Shown here piece after piece: positions 52,573-63,100 of a DNA stretch of 64,000 nt; the first letter of the stretch is position 1, and every line of letters begins with the position of its first letter. Source of the stretch: Leguminivora glycinivorella (taxonomy: Eukaryota > Arthropoda > Insecta > Lepidoptera > Tortricidae); the NCBI RefSeq assembly GCF_023078275.1, contig NC_062974.1, forward strand, positions 25,084,110 through 25,148,109, in the 5' to 3' direction. The position numbers were made by a program, and so were the translations under genes. Below the pieces are notes generated by a model. That model saw nothing but the letters and a program-made list of their open reading frames with translations. It had not been told where the DNA came from and ran no database searches.

Positions 52573-53470
52573 AGTTTAGTTTAGTTTAGTTTATTTATCT
52601 CGTTTATACAAATTTCACACAATTAAAATTTACATTTCAGCTTATATTACTATTCGTATAACGATCGTTACAAAAGAAATAATAAAATTAAAATTACAAA
52701 TAAAAATGGAAAAAGCAGCGTGAACAAAAAAATATTAAAATGTCATACATACATACATACATACAATCACGCCTGTATCCCATGAAGGGGTAGGCAGAGC
52801 ACATGAAACTACTCAAGTTTCAGTGCCACTCTTGGCAAATAAGGGCAAAGAAAATGAAACTGTGACATTGCAGTGACAGGTTGCCAGCCTCTCGCCTACG
52901 CCACAATTTAACCCATATCCCACAGTCGCCTTCTACGACACCCACGGGATGAAAGGGGGTGGTGAAATTCTCAACCCGTTAAAATGTCATATTGGTAAAA
53001 ATAAAATAAATACAGGTTTAGTACTACATAGTACAAATCAAAAATAACCAATGTCAATAATACAATATAGAATAATGAATAATGAATAATGAGAAATAAT
53101 ATAAAAATAAATTACGGAAATGTAAGAGTAAAGTTGTAGTACTATAATTAGTACATATCAATGTCAATATTAAAATTATAATAGAAAATAATTAATGTCT
53201 AAGAAAAATCGTCCATAATTTATTTTATTATTTGCATGTATTCTTTTACTGAGTATAGTTCCTTTTCCAACAGAAGGTTCTTCAGTCTTCGTCCGAACCT
53301 TTCCTCATTTTTTTCATTTTTTATGTCAGCGGGTAGGTGCTCATAATAGGTGGGCCCTATGACTCGTGCTGATATGAAGGAAGGAGATCGGAAAAGCCGA
53401 GAGATTTGTATTGTCACAAAATCTTGAACCTAATACACACACTTGTAGATGGGCGCTACTATTGGGCTAT
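52573..53470 (-). mobile_element. LINE 3' fragment (CR1-like) with a SINE inside
   Basis: Minus-strand coding at 53220-53417 reads ARVIGPTYYEHLPADIKNEK then F-G-R-R-L-K-N-L-L-L and YSVKEYM, a LINE ORF2 C-terminus. The 3'UTR runs to an (AAACT)n tail at 52573-52592. A SINE (52748-52978) has inserted in the 3'UTR. The remainder of ORF2 is missing. Confidence 0.75.
52748..52978 (-). mobile_element. SINE family F, copy 2, 13-bp target duplication
   Basis: TTAAAATGTCATA flanks it at 52735-52747 and 52979-52991. The (CATA)n tract at its left end is the minus-strand (TATG)n tail. Otherwise collinear with 29440-29649. Confidence 0.88.
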
Positions 53471-53479
53471 ACGCTAGTT

Positions 53480-53690
53480 TCCTACACTTAAAATAAAATA
53501 TTTTATGCAGTGCACGAAATAAAGCACCACACAATTAGAAGAAAAATATGGACAGTAGTTATTTTTAAACATAATTTATATTTAATAAGTCAATGAGAAA
53601 GATATAAAGTAAGTGAATTGACCGTGACGTCACTTCTCACTATTTCATAGTAATTCCATGCTAACAAATCATTTTGACAGTTCAAAAAAA
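53480..53690. other. No gene recognised
   Basis: AT-rich non-coding sequence. Confidence 0.35.
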
Positions 53691-53698
53691 AAAAAAAA

Positions 53699-53740
53699 AT
53701 CAGTCGAATTGAGAACCTCCTTTTTTGAAGTCGGTTAATA
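53699..53740 (-). repeat. Dispersed repeat end, copy 2
   Basis: Inverted match to 2690-2730 (CAGTCGAATTGAGAACCTCC, then TTTTTTGAAGTCGGTTAA), next to an A tract. Confidence 0.55.
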
Positions 53741-53996
53741 AAAAGAAGCTGATTTGACTAGTAGCAAACTAGCCTATTGTGCAATATACGTGCATCATTT
53801 CCATGTTTGTGTACATATGCGAACGACCGGCTGGTAGTATCACGTCGCACTCACACAGCCACAACTGTATGCACAATGAGCTAACAATGGCTTGCCCGCC
53901 CTCTAGTATTACATGCTCTGAGCACAGATCTTTTATAACAGAAAACATTATATTTGTTGCATCGCGTTACTAAAAACCCTTTAGCAAACAGGGTGG

Positions 53997-54140
53997 CTAG
54001 CCGAATGGCACAATCGCTCACGAAACGCTCACGAAACGAAGCGCTAGTAGATATCTATCTCTATCGCGCTTGCATATTGGCGCGACAGAGCCAGCGGCGT
54101 ATCGCTTTCGTTTGGCGTCGGAGAAATGCCATTCGGCTAC
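53997..54140. mobile_element. MITE family A, copy 4
   Basis: CTAGCCGAATGGCACAATCG to AAATGCCATTCGGCTAC, with nearly matched 13-nt ends. Confidence 0.85.
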
Positions 54141-54149
54141 GGGGCCTGT

Positions 54150-55145
54150 TCAGACAGCACTCATAAAAACTTAATTACAGCCTGTGAATCGATTCAATTT
54201 ATGAGCTCTTATTAAGAGTTGCAACTAAAGTTAATTGGAAAATTGCTGGGACAGCAATATATGAGGCATTTTCAAATTACCGACGATGGAAATCCTTTTT
54301 AATCCCGTTACATAAAATAAATATGTCCATACAAGTGCACTTTCATAATCAAATGGTTTTTATGAAAAGTTATGATCCTCAATATAAGTAATTTGTTTTT
54401 CTCTTTTGTCTGCAATTTGGTAATCCTTTCAGCGCATATGAAACCATATTATACTTATAGCGGAACTGATACTTAATAAAATACTATAATAACATTAGGT
54501 GCAGATTTCCTGACAAATTAAATCATATTCAAAGTTACGAGTGAAATAACTCTGATTACTTAAACTAAATTTTGTATTATATTTAAACTTTAGACTCGTC
54601 ATTTGCTGGCGATCATCTAAAAACCAACATCAATTAAATACATATAGCTTAAAGTCATCTTACATTTTCTCTTTACAATGCTTTTTGACAATGCCATTGT
54701 CAAATATTCTTAACCACTTTAAAAGTTATCTAACTTCCACCGAATTCCAAATCAAGTCCAGTAGTCTATCCTATATATTTTACAATGACAATTTAAAATA
54801 TAACAGCTGGGTGTAATAGCCACGCTCTAGCGTCACAGTAGCGTCACATAACCTTTCTGTAGATATATTATTCCTTCATAGAAGTTAAACTTTCATGAGA
54901 CATAGTTGAATATCGAAAAAGGTTCTAGCTACTCACGTTTATTATACTGATATTGGCAACATTTCGAATCAGCTTAATTATTTGCCAGGTATAAAATGAG
55001 TGCTTGCACTCTGTGCACCGCACTGCAGCACAAACATTATCGTTAGTAACAATAAAATAAACGTGCGTAAAACCATCTTTTTCACACATTTATATATTCT
55101 TTCATGCCTATTTCAGATAGTACCTAGATCGGTTATAGTTTCTTA
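54150..55145. other. No gene recognised; downstream of dpr
   Basis: AT-rich. The dpr 3' untranslated region must run into this side, but its end cannot be fixed. A minus-strand AATAAA (plus-strand TTTATT at 55151-55156) lies about 150 bp beyond the stop codon. Confidence 0.4.
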
Positions 55146-55149
55146 GACC

Positions 55150-55228
55150 TTTTATTTCTGGCCGGGATTCGAACCGGGACACCTGTTGCCAAACCGACGC
55201 TTATGACAGTTATGACAGAGCTACGCAC
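55150..55228 (-). mobile_element. tRNA-like SINE segment in the putative dpr 3'UTR
   Basis: On the minus strand GTAGCTCTGTCATAACTGTC resembles a D arm, and CCCGGTTCGAATCCCGGCCA is a good B box and T arm. Its distal end carries the AATAAA mentioned above. The fold is not a standard tRNA. Confidence 0.5.
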
Positions 55229-55303
55229 TGGTTTACAACCCTTAACCTAACCCGCTGCTACCTATATACAACATTTACACCGGCCGAGCTAGCCGCTTGG
55301 CGA

Positions 55304-55428
55304 TCAGCTGTCGAGCCGCGAGCGTAGCCAGCGCGCGTGGAGGGCCGCCAGCGTCAGCAGCGCCGCAATGCAGTGCGAGCTGTTAGAGAGCCCAGCGGAG
55401 CCTGTCTGCATTGCTGCTGGCCGTTCGC
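55304..55428 (-). CDS. Dpr-family protein, last coding exon
   Basis: The 3' splice site is TATTCCTCTTCCGCAG then GCGAACGG (acceptor at 55429-55431). The exon completes the split glycine codon from the Ig exon and reads (G)ERPAAMQTGSAGLSNSSHC, then a hydrophobic run IAALLTLAALHARWL, ending RSRLDS stop (TGA, 55304-55306). Dpr proteins carry the same H-V-L-N-G-E-x-P-A-A-M-Q junction after Ig2, followed by a short serine-rich stretch and a hydrophobic tail thought to serve membrane attachment (GPI type). Here the tail ends with charged residues, so GPI attachment is uncertain. Dpr proteins are neuronal surface receptors that pair with DIP proteins in synapse specification. Confidence 0.88.
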
Positions 55429-55610
55429 CTGCGGAAGAGGAATATCTGTTCTGAAAATCTGGTAATCTTGTCTTGTAAAATGTTTTTTTTTTTTGAGCTT
55501 TTTTAGAATAGAATAGAATAGAATAGAATATTTTTATTCGAAAGCACACAGATAATAAACAATTTTACACTGACATAAAATAGTAATAAAGTGCCACGAA
55601 ATAGGCAGGT

Positions 55611-56149
55611 TTAGGGTTCCGTAGTCAACTAGGAACCCTTATAGTTTCGCCATGTCTGTCTGTCCGTCCGTCCGTCCGTCCGCGGATAATCTCAGTAACC
55701 GTTAGCACTAGAAAGCTGAAATTTGGTACCAATATGTATATCAATCACGCCAACAAAGTGCAAAAATAAAAAATGGAAAAAAATGTTTTATTAGGGTACC
55801 CCCCCTACATGTAAAGTGGGGGCTGATATTTTTTTCATTCCAACCCCAACGTGTGATATATTGTTGGATAGGTATTTAAAAATAAATAAGAGTTTACTAA
55901 TATTGTTTTTTGATAATATTAATATTTTCGGAAATAATCGCTCCTAAAGGAAAAAAAAGTGCGTCCCCCCCCCTCTAACTTTTGAACCATATGTTTAAAA
56001 ATTATGAAAAAAATCACGAAAGTAGAACTTTATAAATACTATCTAGGAAAATTGTTTTGAAGTTGATAGGTTTAGTACTTTTGGAGAAAAATACGGAAAA
56101 CTACGGAACCCTACACTGAGCGTGGCCCGACACGCTCTTGGCCGGTTTT
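55611..56149 (-). repeat. GTGTCGGGCCACG repeat family, copy 4 (full length)
   Basis: Runs from TTAGGGTTCCGTAGTCAACT through (CCGT)n to CACGCTCTTGGCCGGTTTTT. It serves as the reference member in this window. Confidence 0.85.
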
Positions 56150-56385
56150 TTTTATTATGGACTGATCGGCGATTGACCCTAGTCACACCTGATGGGAAGT
56201 GAACACAGAGTCTAAGATGGAGCTCACCGATTCAGTAATAGCCTATTCACTCTACGTTTAAAGAGACCGAAGTCGTATTTTTCTGGGAACACCGATGCTC
56301 GGAGCGCATTCCATTCCCTTGCAGTCCGCATTACAAAGGATGAGGCAAATCGTTTTGTGCGGATAAATGTAAAGAGCTTCAATAG
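56150..56385 (-). mobile_element. LINE family Y 3' end, copy 4
   Basis: A poly(A) (plus-strand T tract) abuts copy 4 of the GTGTCGGG repeat. The minus strand codes IRTKRFASSFVMRTAREWNA then YDFGLFKRRVNRLLLNR stop. Confidence 0.75.
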
Positions 56386-56390
56386 TCAAA

Positions 56391-56760
56391 ATGCTACATC
56401 ATGTCATGTTGTACAGGTTGCACTTCGGGGAGTGTGCTCAAGAGCTACACGAGCTTATTCCACCATCCCCATTTACTGCTCTTAGATGCACGGCCAGTTT
56501 CCATCCTTTCTTGTTAGATATTCCACGAATTCGCACGAAGCGCTTTGCTTCTTCTTTTCTTATGCGCACTGCCAAGGAGTGGAATTCCTTGCCGGCGGCT
56601 ATATTTCCGAGCTCATATAACCCGGTGACCTTCAAATCAAGGGTGAACAGGCATCTTCTGGGCGAGCTCACTCCATCGTAGGCCACGTCTTTACTTTTGG
56701 CTAGTCTATAGTCAAGAGTAAGCCCATTCATAATAATAAAAATAAAAAATTAACTGGTGG
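56391..56760 (+). mobile_element. LINE family Y C-terminus, opposite orientation
   Basis: The plus-strand frame (56391-56681) reads LYRLHFGECAQELHELIPP, IRTKRFASSFLMRTAKEWNS, then FKSRVNRHLLGELTPS stop, and an A-rich end near 56745. It overlaps the coding region of the minus copy, so the pair is two insertions rather than one inverted by twin priming. Confidence 0.75.
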
Positions 56761-57982
56761 CACTTCCCACTGTATAAGGCCTGACTCGTAACGGATTTGT
56801 CAAATTCAAAACTGTTTTAACGGTACCAGAGCCGGCCGAATCAAGTCGAAAGTATGGCCGGCCGAAAAGTATGTTTTTCTATAATGTGTTTAAAATGTAT
56901 TTAAAATTTATTATTTATTAGTAAATTTATCATTCTCCATTTCTCCTCGCTCATGTTGTAAGTTTTGTTGTACGCCCTCCATCGTACATCCGACAGTGTT
57001 TTTCGACACATTCTTAGTTTTAGTCCTGTCAAGGACTATCTTTTTTTAAATATTTTGGTGGCTTATGGTTGGTGTCATTTAAATGAATGAATTTCTTAGA
57101 CACTCCATCCTATTCCGGTTAATAGGTGAATACTATGAGACTTCGTTAAATTAAGTTTTTTACCCGATTTGAAGAGCGTTGGCTTTAGCAGGCTGCTGGC
57201 TTCATAGCTGTGGTGGATGATATCCAGCTATTGTCAGAATAAAGTTGAAAGATCATATTATTAAATAAAATCTGCGAACAGCTTCGTTCAGCAGTTTTTG
57301 TTGTAGATTTTTTATCGAAAAGTGGTTACTTTGCTTTAAATGCTTAGTAACGGACACTGCATCGACTGAATTCCTAGTAAAGTGGATATTTGGAGACTCA
57401 TCTACATTATCATTGTTTCATAGGAATCGTAAAGAAATTGCCTTTCAGATAAGGTAAAATGTTGGTTGCCTGGTAGTGTTGAAAATGATTTAAATGCAAG
57501 TTTCGTCAACAGGAATCAAGTTTTTGACAGCAATTTGTCGCCGAATTATTTTCTAGTTTACCTACACCGACATGATTATTGTACCTTTGCTGGAAGGAAA
57601 GAAGAAGAATAGCCCATAGTCAGCGGTGTATTTTCAGTCAGAAGTTGATGACTATGCTCAGCCTGGCAAAAAGAGTAGAAATCAAGAAGTATCAACATCG
57701 TAGTGTACTAGTGTCACTGTCGTCCAGTTTTCCTACTTATTTTTAAAGGGCGGACGATGGATGCAATACGGTGACGAAAGCATAATGTGGATAAGACTTT
57801 TATAAACCTTCGAGTAATATTTATTTAAAAAATATATGCGGTTTTTCTTACACATATATCAGTCAGCACAGAATACCCCTGTCCTCCATAGTATATAGTT
57901 AGTATATTAAGAAAGTACCTGCCACTTGTAAATTATTGCCACTTAAGTCTTTATACTATTTTTAACTGCTTTAATCTATTAA

Positions 57983-58110
57983 GGGCCGGTTGCATCAAAC
58001 CGTTTGTCACCGTCAAAGCGTTCGTTAAATTTTATTGTATGGGAAGTTCCATAGACATCTGCTGCGTGACGATGATGTGTGTGTCAAATAATATATGATG
58101 CAACTGGCTG
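57983..58110. mobile_element. MITE family C, copy 2, TAA duplication
   Basis: GGGCCGGTTGCATCAAAC to GATGCAACTGGCTG, flanked by TAA (57980-57982 and 58111-58113). Confidence 0.88.
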
Positions 58111-58227
58111 TAAGTGTTAGACTTGTCAATTGCATTGACGTCTTAATTTGTGACTTTATATGTGCGTTTCCATCGATATTTAAATTTAAAATAATTATCT
58201 CTTTATTTTTTAAATAAATAAATAAAT

Positions 58228-58456
58228 ATCATAGGACATTCTTACACAGATTGACTCCCACGGTAAGCTCAAGAAGCCTTGTAGTGGTACTCAGATAACG
58301 ATATACATAATTTACAAATACTTATATACATAGAAAACATCCATGACTCAGGAACAAATATCTGTGCTGATCACACAAATAAATGCCCTTACCGGGGTTC
58401 GAACCCGGGACCGCGGCTTAGCAGGCAGGGTCACTACGCGCTAGACCAGACCGGTC
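58228..58456 (-). mobile_element. tRNA-derived SINE (family S), copy 2
   Basis: Same head (ACCGGTCTGGTCTAGCGCGT, CCCGGGTTCGAACCCCGGTA) and body as 35578-35816. The A box is more damaged. Confidence 0.85.
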
Positions 58457-58765
58457 GTCGGCTATGGTGAATGAAATCACGATTCGTAAATTGGATACTT
58501 GATAAACCGGATCTAGTTTACGATACCTCTAAAGGCTCGATCTTTTGAACCAAAATGTCAGGTAAACTTATCTGCAAAACGAAAAATTGTAGTCTTATCC
58601 ATATTACGTATATCACTTCATTTGAAATGATTTAGACGTAAATTGCATCCGCCGTCCGCCTACTACTTATTTAGATATGAAGGGCCTCCTTCATCAGGGG
58701 ATAGTTGGTGGTATCCTGACTAAAGGTGATGCCTTGCCTATTAGTATTAAAGTTAAGTATCTTAC

Positions 58766-58934
58766 CATTGAGCACATGAACCCGTACTGAAGCGACCTCA
58801 GCATTGGAAGGCGAGCAGGAATACCTCCCAGAGTCAGCCGGGGCCGCATCCTGCACCAGGAGGTAGCTGGTGGTAGCCGCTCCCTTCTCCGTCACCACGG
58901 AGACGCCGCCGCGGGACGAGTCGTAGGATATCAC
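58766..58934 (-). CDS. Dpr-family protein, second Ig-domain exon
   Basis: The acceptor GTTGTTAAGCAG ends at 58935. The exon (169 nt, 56 codons plus one base) reads VISYDSSRGGVSVVTEKG, TTSYLLVQ, then ADSGRYSCSPSNAEVASVRV and HVLN, with donor G|GTAAGATAC. D-S-G-x-Y-x-C is the Ig F strand. R-G-G-V-S-V-x-T-E-K-G and S-Y-L-L-x-Q are diagnostic of the Dpr Ig2 domain. The phase-1 donor fits the acceptor at 55428 exactly, restoring G-E-R-P-A-A-M-Q. Upstream exons (signal peptide, Ig1, first half of Ig2) are not found to 64000, implying a long intron. Which dpr paralogue this is cannot be decided from two exons. Confidence 0.92.
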
Positions 58935-58959
58935 CTGCTTAACAACGATAATAATTACA

Positions 58960-59200
58960 TTCACACATCGGATTCAATGGAGGTGCGGTTGGGATAATGT
59001 TGGAGAATATGGTGCCAAATGTGTCTGCCACATCTTATTACATTACACGCTTATTACTTGACACTTAGAGACTCTATACATCTCTAACATCTCTTATTAA
59101 TCATAATAGCTTTGTACTTTGTATAATTTATTGATATTAATTTCCATAGCGTAGGTTCCTAGTCTGTTAATATTTTTTTTTGATGAATACTATTGCTTTT
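58960..59200. other. Intronic sequence, nothing recognised
   Basis: Upstream intron of the dpr gene, if the gene continues beyond the window. Confidence 0.4.
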
Positions 59201-59430
59201 TAAATTGTATCTTATTTTTAATGCATGTTAATTATAAGTGGCCCACCAAGTTTCTTCCCGGTCCCATAGTGGATACCCCCCTCCAACTAAGGGGGGACTG
59301 AAATCTTCTCGAGGCTGAGGCGTAGGGTTAGAGCCGGCGTAGCTATATTTGACGTTCATATGCGCATTATAATATGCCTACTTGGAAAATAAATATTTCA
59401 TTTCACTTCATTTCATTTCATTTCATTATA
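59200..59430 (+). mobile_element. LINE 3' tail
   Basis: TTTGACGTTCATATGCGCAT then ATATGCCTACTTGG, AATAAATATTTCA and a (TTTCA)n tail (59395-59430), a pattern common at the 3' ends of lepidopteran LINEs. Confidence 0.6.
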
Positions 59431-59580
59431 CATAATTAAATTATATATCTTTCGAGGTTACAAATGTTACAATACTATTTGGGCAGGAATGGGAAGATCC
59501 GAATCTTGTATAGATTCGTTTTGAGTCGTTGTTGTTACTGCACTATATTTCACGATGAAAATGGTCTTTACCGCCTAATT

Positions 59581-60059
59581 TTTAGGGTTCCGTAGTCAAT
59601 GATATGCCTACTGTCTGGAAAATAAATCCGTCCGTCCGTCCGTCCGTCCGTCCGTCCGTTTCCGTCCGTTCACGTCCGTCGGATTTCAGTAACCGTTAGC
59701 ACTTCTGAAATTTTCATGTATATCAATCACGCCAACAAAGTGCAAAAATAAAAAATGGAAAAAAATGTTTTATTCTTACCCCCTACATGTAAAGGTTACA
59801 ATACTATTTGTTGGATAGGTATTTAAAAATGAATAAGGGAAGATAATATTAATATTCTCGGAAATAATCGCTCCTAAAAGAAAATAAAGTGCGTCCCCCC
59901 TCTAACTTTTCATATGTTTTTGAAAAAAATCAAAAAAGTCTTTATAAAGACTTTCTAGGAAAATTGTTTCTTGATAGGTTCAGTACTTTTTGAGAAAAAT
60001 ACGGAAAACTACGGAACCCTACACTGAGCGTGGCCCGACACGCTCTTGGCCGGTTTTTA
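59581..60059 (-). repeat. GTGTCGGGCCACG repeat family, copy 5 (patchy)
   Basis: Same ends as copy 4, but about 60 bp shorter, with several internal deletions. Some are filled by short sequences that also occur just outside it (see findings). Confidence 0.8.
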
Positions 60060-60157
60060 TGGTGATAAATTAAAAACTGAATTAAGACAAACGAAGAACT
60101 ATAGGTATCATGCAAAAGTAAGTTCTATAACGCACAGACCACCCTTTATAACGTCAA

Positions 60158-60347
60158 TACACCCTGTTTTTATTGAATTCCGTTAACTTTAAGGGAAGAT
60201 TCTTTAGTTCAAATACAATCAATTTCTATAAGAAACTAGGATTATCAAATTATTAAATAAAATAATTTAATTAGAACACGTGTATGGCATCCCTTACCAC
60301 TTCCTAATGTTATTTGTTTTGACATGAGCCGTCAAACACTTGACAAT
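60158..60347 (+). repeat. Dispersed 205-bp repeat, copy 2
   Basis: Collinear with 13108-13314. Confidence 0.75.
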
Positions 60348-60349
60348 GA

Positions 60350-61040
60350 CTTTAATGTTATGATGAAGTTGCTCTCACACTAATTAATCCATTTATTATG
60401 TATGGAAACAAAAAAAATGTTTTTTCGAATTTAACAAAAAGCTATATACAGGGTGGTTTCTGGATGATGAAACTAACTGCGTGTCGAATTTAATGGAAAA
60501 CAAAAAAAAAACACGTTGTATAATATAATATGATTAATATATATGAGGATAACGTTTGCATGAAAAACCGAACCGATCATTATCATTCCACATTTAAAGT
60601 AACTACAAATACACTACTGTGAAATTATCGAGTACGAGTACTGTTCAGTTGAAATTAACTACTGGTCATACAAAAAGGGAGCGGTTCTCTTGAATATAAT
60701 AGAAGCAGATTATTAAGTTCCCCGAATACAAATCCTGTTCCGTGTCCATTTACTTTATAATCCTTTAATGACTCTCTAAATTGGAAACAATTTCCTGTAA
60801 ACGCTTCGCGCTGACAATGAGCTCATATCCCCGCGTCGCTCGTTAATACCAACCCCACTGCTATGTACTACAACTAATATGTCATTTGCAATGCAAGCTA
60901 CGCTGGTATGTGCTGCATGTAATATTATGTAGTGCCGCGACAGACGCGGGGTAAGGCTAGGTTTACACGAGTCGAGTTTAATAACCAGCATTCATATTTC
61001 CTAAGCAGAGTGATGGCAAGTGGACTAAAATGTTAAAGGA
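60350..61040. other. No gene recognised
   Basis: AT-rich non-coding sequence. Confidence 0.4.
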
Positions 61041-61044
61041 ACGT

Positions 61045-61145
61045 TGGCCGCTTACAGATGTAAGAATCGCTTGGCATCCGTTGGCTCGTTAGATGGACGA
61101 CATCCGGAAAGTTACGGGTTAGAAGGTCACAACTTGATGAGATTA
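61045..61145 (+). pseudogene. LINE (RTE-like) C-terminus relic
   Basis: CGCTTGGCATCCGTTGGCTC then GATGGACGACATCCGGAAAG matches the minus strand of 24787-24965. It decodes to a damaged W-H-P-L-A-R, M-D-D-I-R-K. Confidence 0.5.
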
Positions 61146-61156
61146 GCTCAGGCGGC

Positions 61157-61287
61157 GTAGCCGAATGGCAATCGTCGACGCTAGACGCCGACAGAAATGT
61201 AGTCTGGCTTTGTCATGCCAATACGCAAGAGCGATAGAGATAGATAGCTACGAAACAGATATCGTGAGCGTTTGTGCATTTGGCTAC
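61157..61287. mobile_element. MITE family A, copy 5
   Basis: GTAGCCGAATGGCAATCG to TGTGCATTTGGCTAC, with core AATACGCAAGAGCGATAGAG. Confidence 0.85.
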
Positions 61288-61289
61288 GT

Positions 61290-61740
61290 ACCCAAAACTC
61301 GGACAAGTGTAACTGTGTTCTAAGTGTATGTATGTGTGTGTTTAGTCGGTAAGTGTTTTAAATGCCTAAAGGTGTAGGTACATAAAGGGAAGATATAAAA
61401 ACAAACTTCTTAAAGACTAGACTTATATTGACCGGGATATAGACCGTGAATCATTCAAAACTCTTATTCTTAAAGACTACTTGTCCATCCCTCGTCAACC
61501 CAATATCTTATTAGCGGGCAGTCAAGACACTTACACCTGCGTCTCATAAACACCTCGGGCGACAGTTAATTTCATAGTTTAGCTGAGCGAGGCAGGAAGT
61601 TTCTGTTTTAGTTGAGAGATAAAAAATACTATTTTATTATATTGCAGTAACTGCTCGTACAAAATAGTGTGCATCTACATTAATATTTATAATGGGAATG
61701 TGTAGGTATCAATCTCTCTGTCTTTGCACGGCTAGCATTT
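61290..61740. other. No gene recognised
   Basis: AT-rich non-coding sequence. Confidence 0.4.
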
Positions 61741-61742
61741 TA

Positions 61743-61854
61743 TTTGCACCAACCACTTAACTCAGGGTTAGTGGGCTGTCACTGTCAAATTCCATATATT
61801 TTGGTGGGTTAACCCCCGGTTTAACCCTCCATTTTCGCTGGTGCAAGTGGCCCT
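61743..61854. mobile_element. MITE family B, copy 3 (5' end lost)
   Basis: Begins TTGCACCAACCACTTAACTC and ends GCTGGTGCAAGTGGCCC. The first GGGCCAC is missing. Confidence 0.8.
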
Positions 61855-61859
61855 TAGAA

Positions 61860-62300
61860 AAATACATGTGATATATGTCGTGGAGAAATACTGTCGCGCC
61901 CATCATTTGCGGAGTAGCAAGTTTGCTGGATTGTCTCTTTTTGCCGAAATTACTGAAGTATTCAGTAATATTCGGTAAGTACACAAGTATATTTTAGTAA
62001 GTAGGAGGTCCCACGAAAATCATCTAGAATTAGATAGAATCATCTAGAAATAGAATAGAATTATTGTCTTTAATTTTTATCAGGCGTCAAACAATTCAGG
62101 TACATACTAAGTATTTCCACGCAGATGGAGTCACGGGCAAAAGCTAATACGTTATAATTATTTATTTACAAATTATCTTTAAGAGCAGGGTTTTGAACCA
62201 GTATTTTAATAAAAACTCGAAACAGACTTAGAACTATGAAACCCATTTTATATAGCACTCAATTATGTATTTAGGTAACAACAAAAATTATCAGGTTGAC
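61860..62300. other. No gene recognised
   Basis: Contains a short ATAGAAT-rich stretch (62022-62062). No coding frame. Confidence 0.4.
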
Positions 62301-62302
62301 CC

Positions 62303-62440
62303 TTTTTTTATACCACATCGGTGGCAAACAGATATACCGTCCTCCTGATGGAAAGCGGTCACCGTAACCTAAGGACGCCTGCAACTCAAGGGATATCATA
62401 TGTCCGTTGCCGATCCATTAGAAACTTGTACACTTCTGTT
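62303..62440 (-). mobile_element. LINE/SINE 3' end, family X, copy 3
   Basis: The plus strand reads TTTTTTTATACCACATCGGT then GGCAAACA, GGTCACCGTAACC and GAAACTTGTACA, the complement of 25690-25824. Confidence 0.65.
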
Positions 62441-62850
62441 TTGAAAAAAAAAAAGCAAAAACCCCTTAAAACCCTACCACCAAACACCAAAGAACTAAAA
62501 AGACGAAAATAATACCGTATATTTGTAAAGAGTAAAAATCGATTTCCGTTTAGGAGAGTAACCACTAAGCCACTAACCACTAATCACTAAGCTCGTGTAA
62601 ACCGAGCATGTAGCGTGGATGTTTTCAGTGCCATTACTCTGGTAAATTATCTTACTCGCAGCTTTAGCTCTTAATTACGCGTTTCTACTGGTATTTTACA
62701 GGCATTAAACGGTATAAAAAGTATAAAAACGTGCTGCTGGTAGTATTTTCTTGGAAATGATGATTTTCTGTTTTACATGTTAGACAGTTTTTAACAGATA
62801 CCGTTGTGTGGATGTGTTAACTGTTTTGGAAAATATATTTTAACAGGTAT

Positions 62851-63100
62851 TTTTAACCACCGACGCAAAAACGAAGGGGTGTTATAAGTTTGACGTGTCT
62901 GTCTGTGTGTGTGTCTGTCTGACTCTGTGGCATCGTAGCTCCCGAACGGATGAACTCTGTTGCATCGTAGCTCCCGAACGGATGAACAAATTTAGATTTA
63001 GTTTTTTTTGTCTGAAAGCTGAGTTAGTCGGGAGTGTTCTTAGCCATGTTTCATGAAAATCGGTCCACTATGTCGCGGTCGGGGGTTTTTTCAAAATTTT
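62851..63100 (+). repeat. Dispersed 220-bp repeat, copy 2
   Basis: Collinear with 23922-24142, but with an internal duplication of about 40 bp: GCATCGTAGCTCCCGAACGG then ATGAAC occurs twice at 62932-62987. Confidence 0.8.

Larger units (their letters stand above)
55429..58765 (-). other. dpr intron of about 3.3 kb
   Basis: Bounded by GTAAGATAC (donor, 58765 downward) and CTTCCGCAG (acceptor). It contains a (TAGAA)n tract (55506-55530), a full GTGTCGGGCCACG repeat (55611-56149), two opposed LINE 3' ends (56150-56385 and 56391-56760), a family C MITE (57983-58110) and a family S SINE (58228-58456). Sequence between 56770 and 57980 shows no recognisable feature. Confidence 0.85.

Noticed and set aside
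56150..56760. Single LINE inverted by twin priming
   Set aside because: Both strands encode the same C-terminal region (IRTKRFASSF), so they are two overlapping copies rather than adjacent halves of one.
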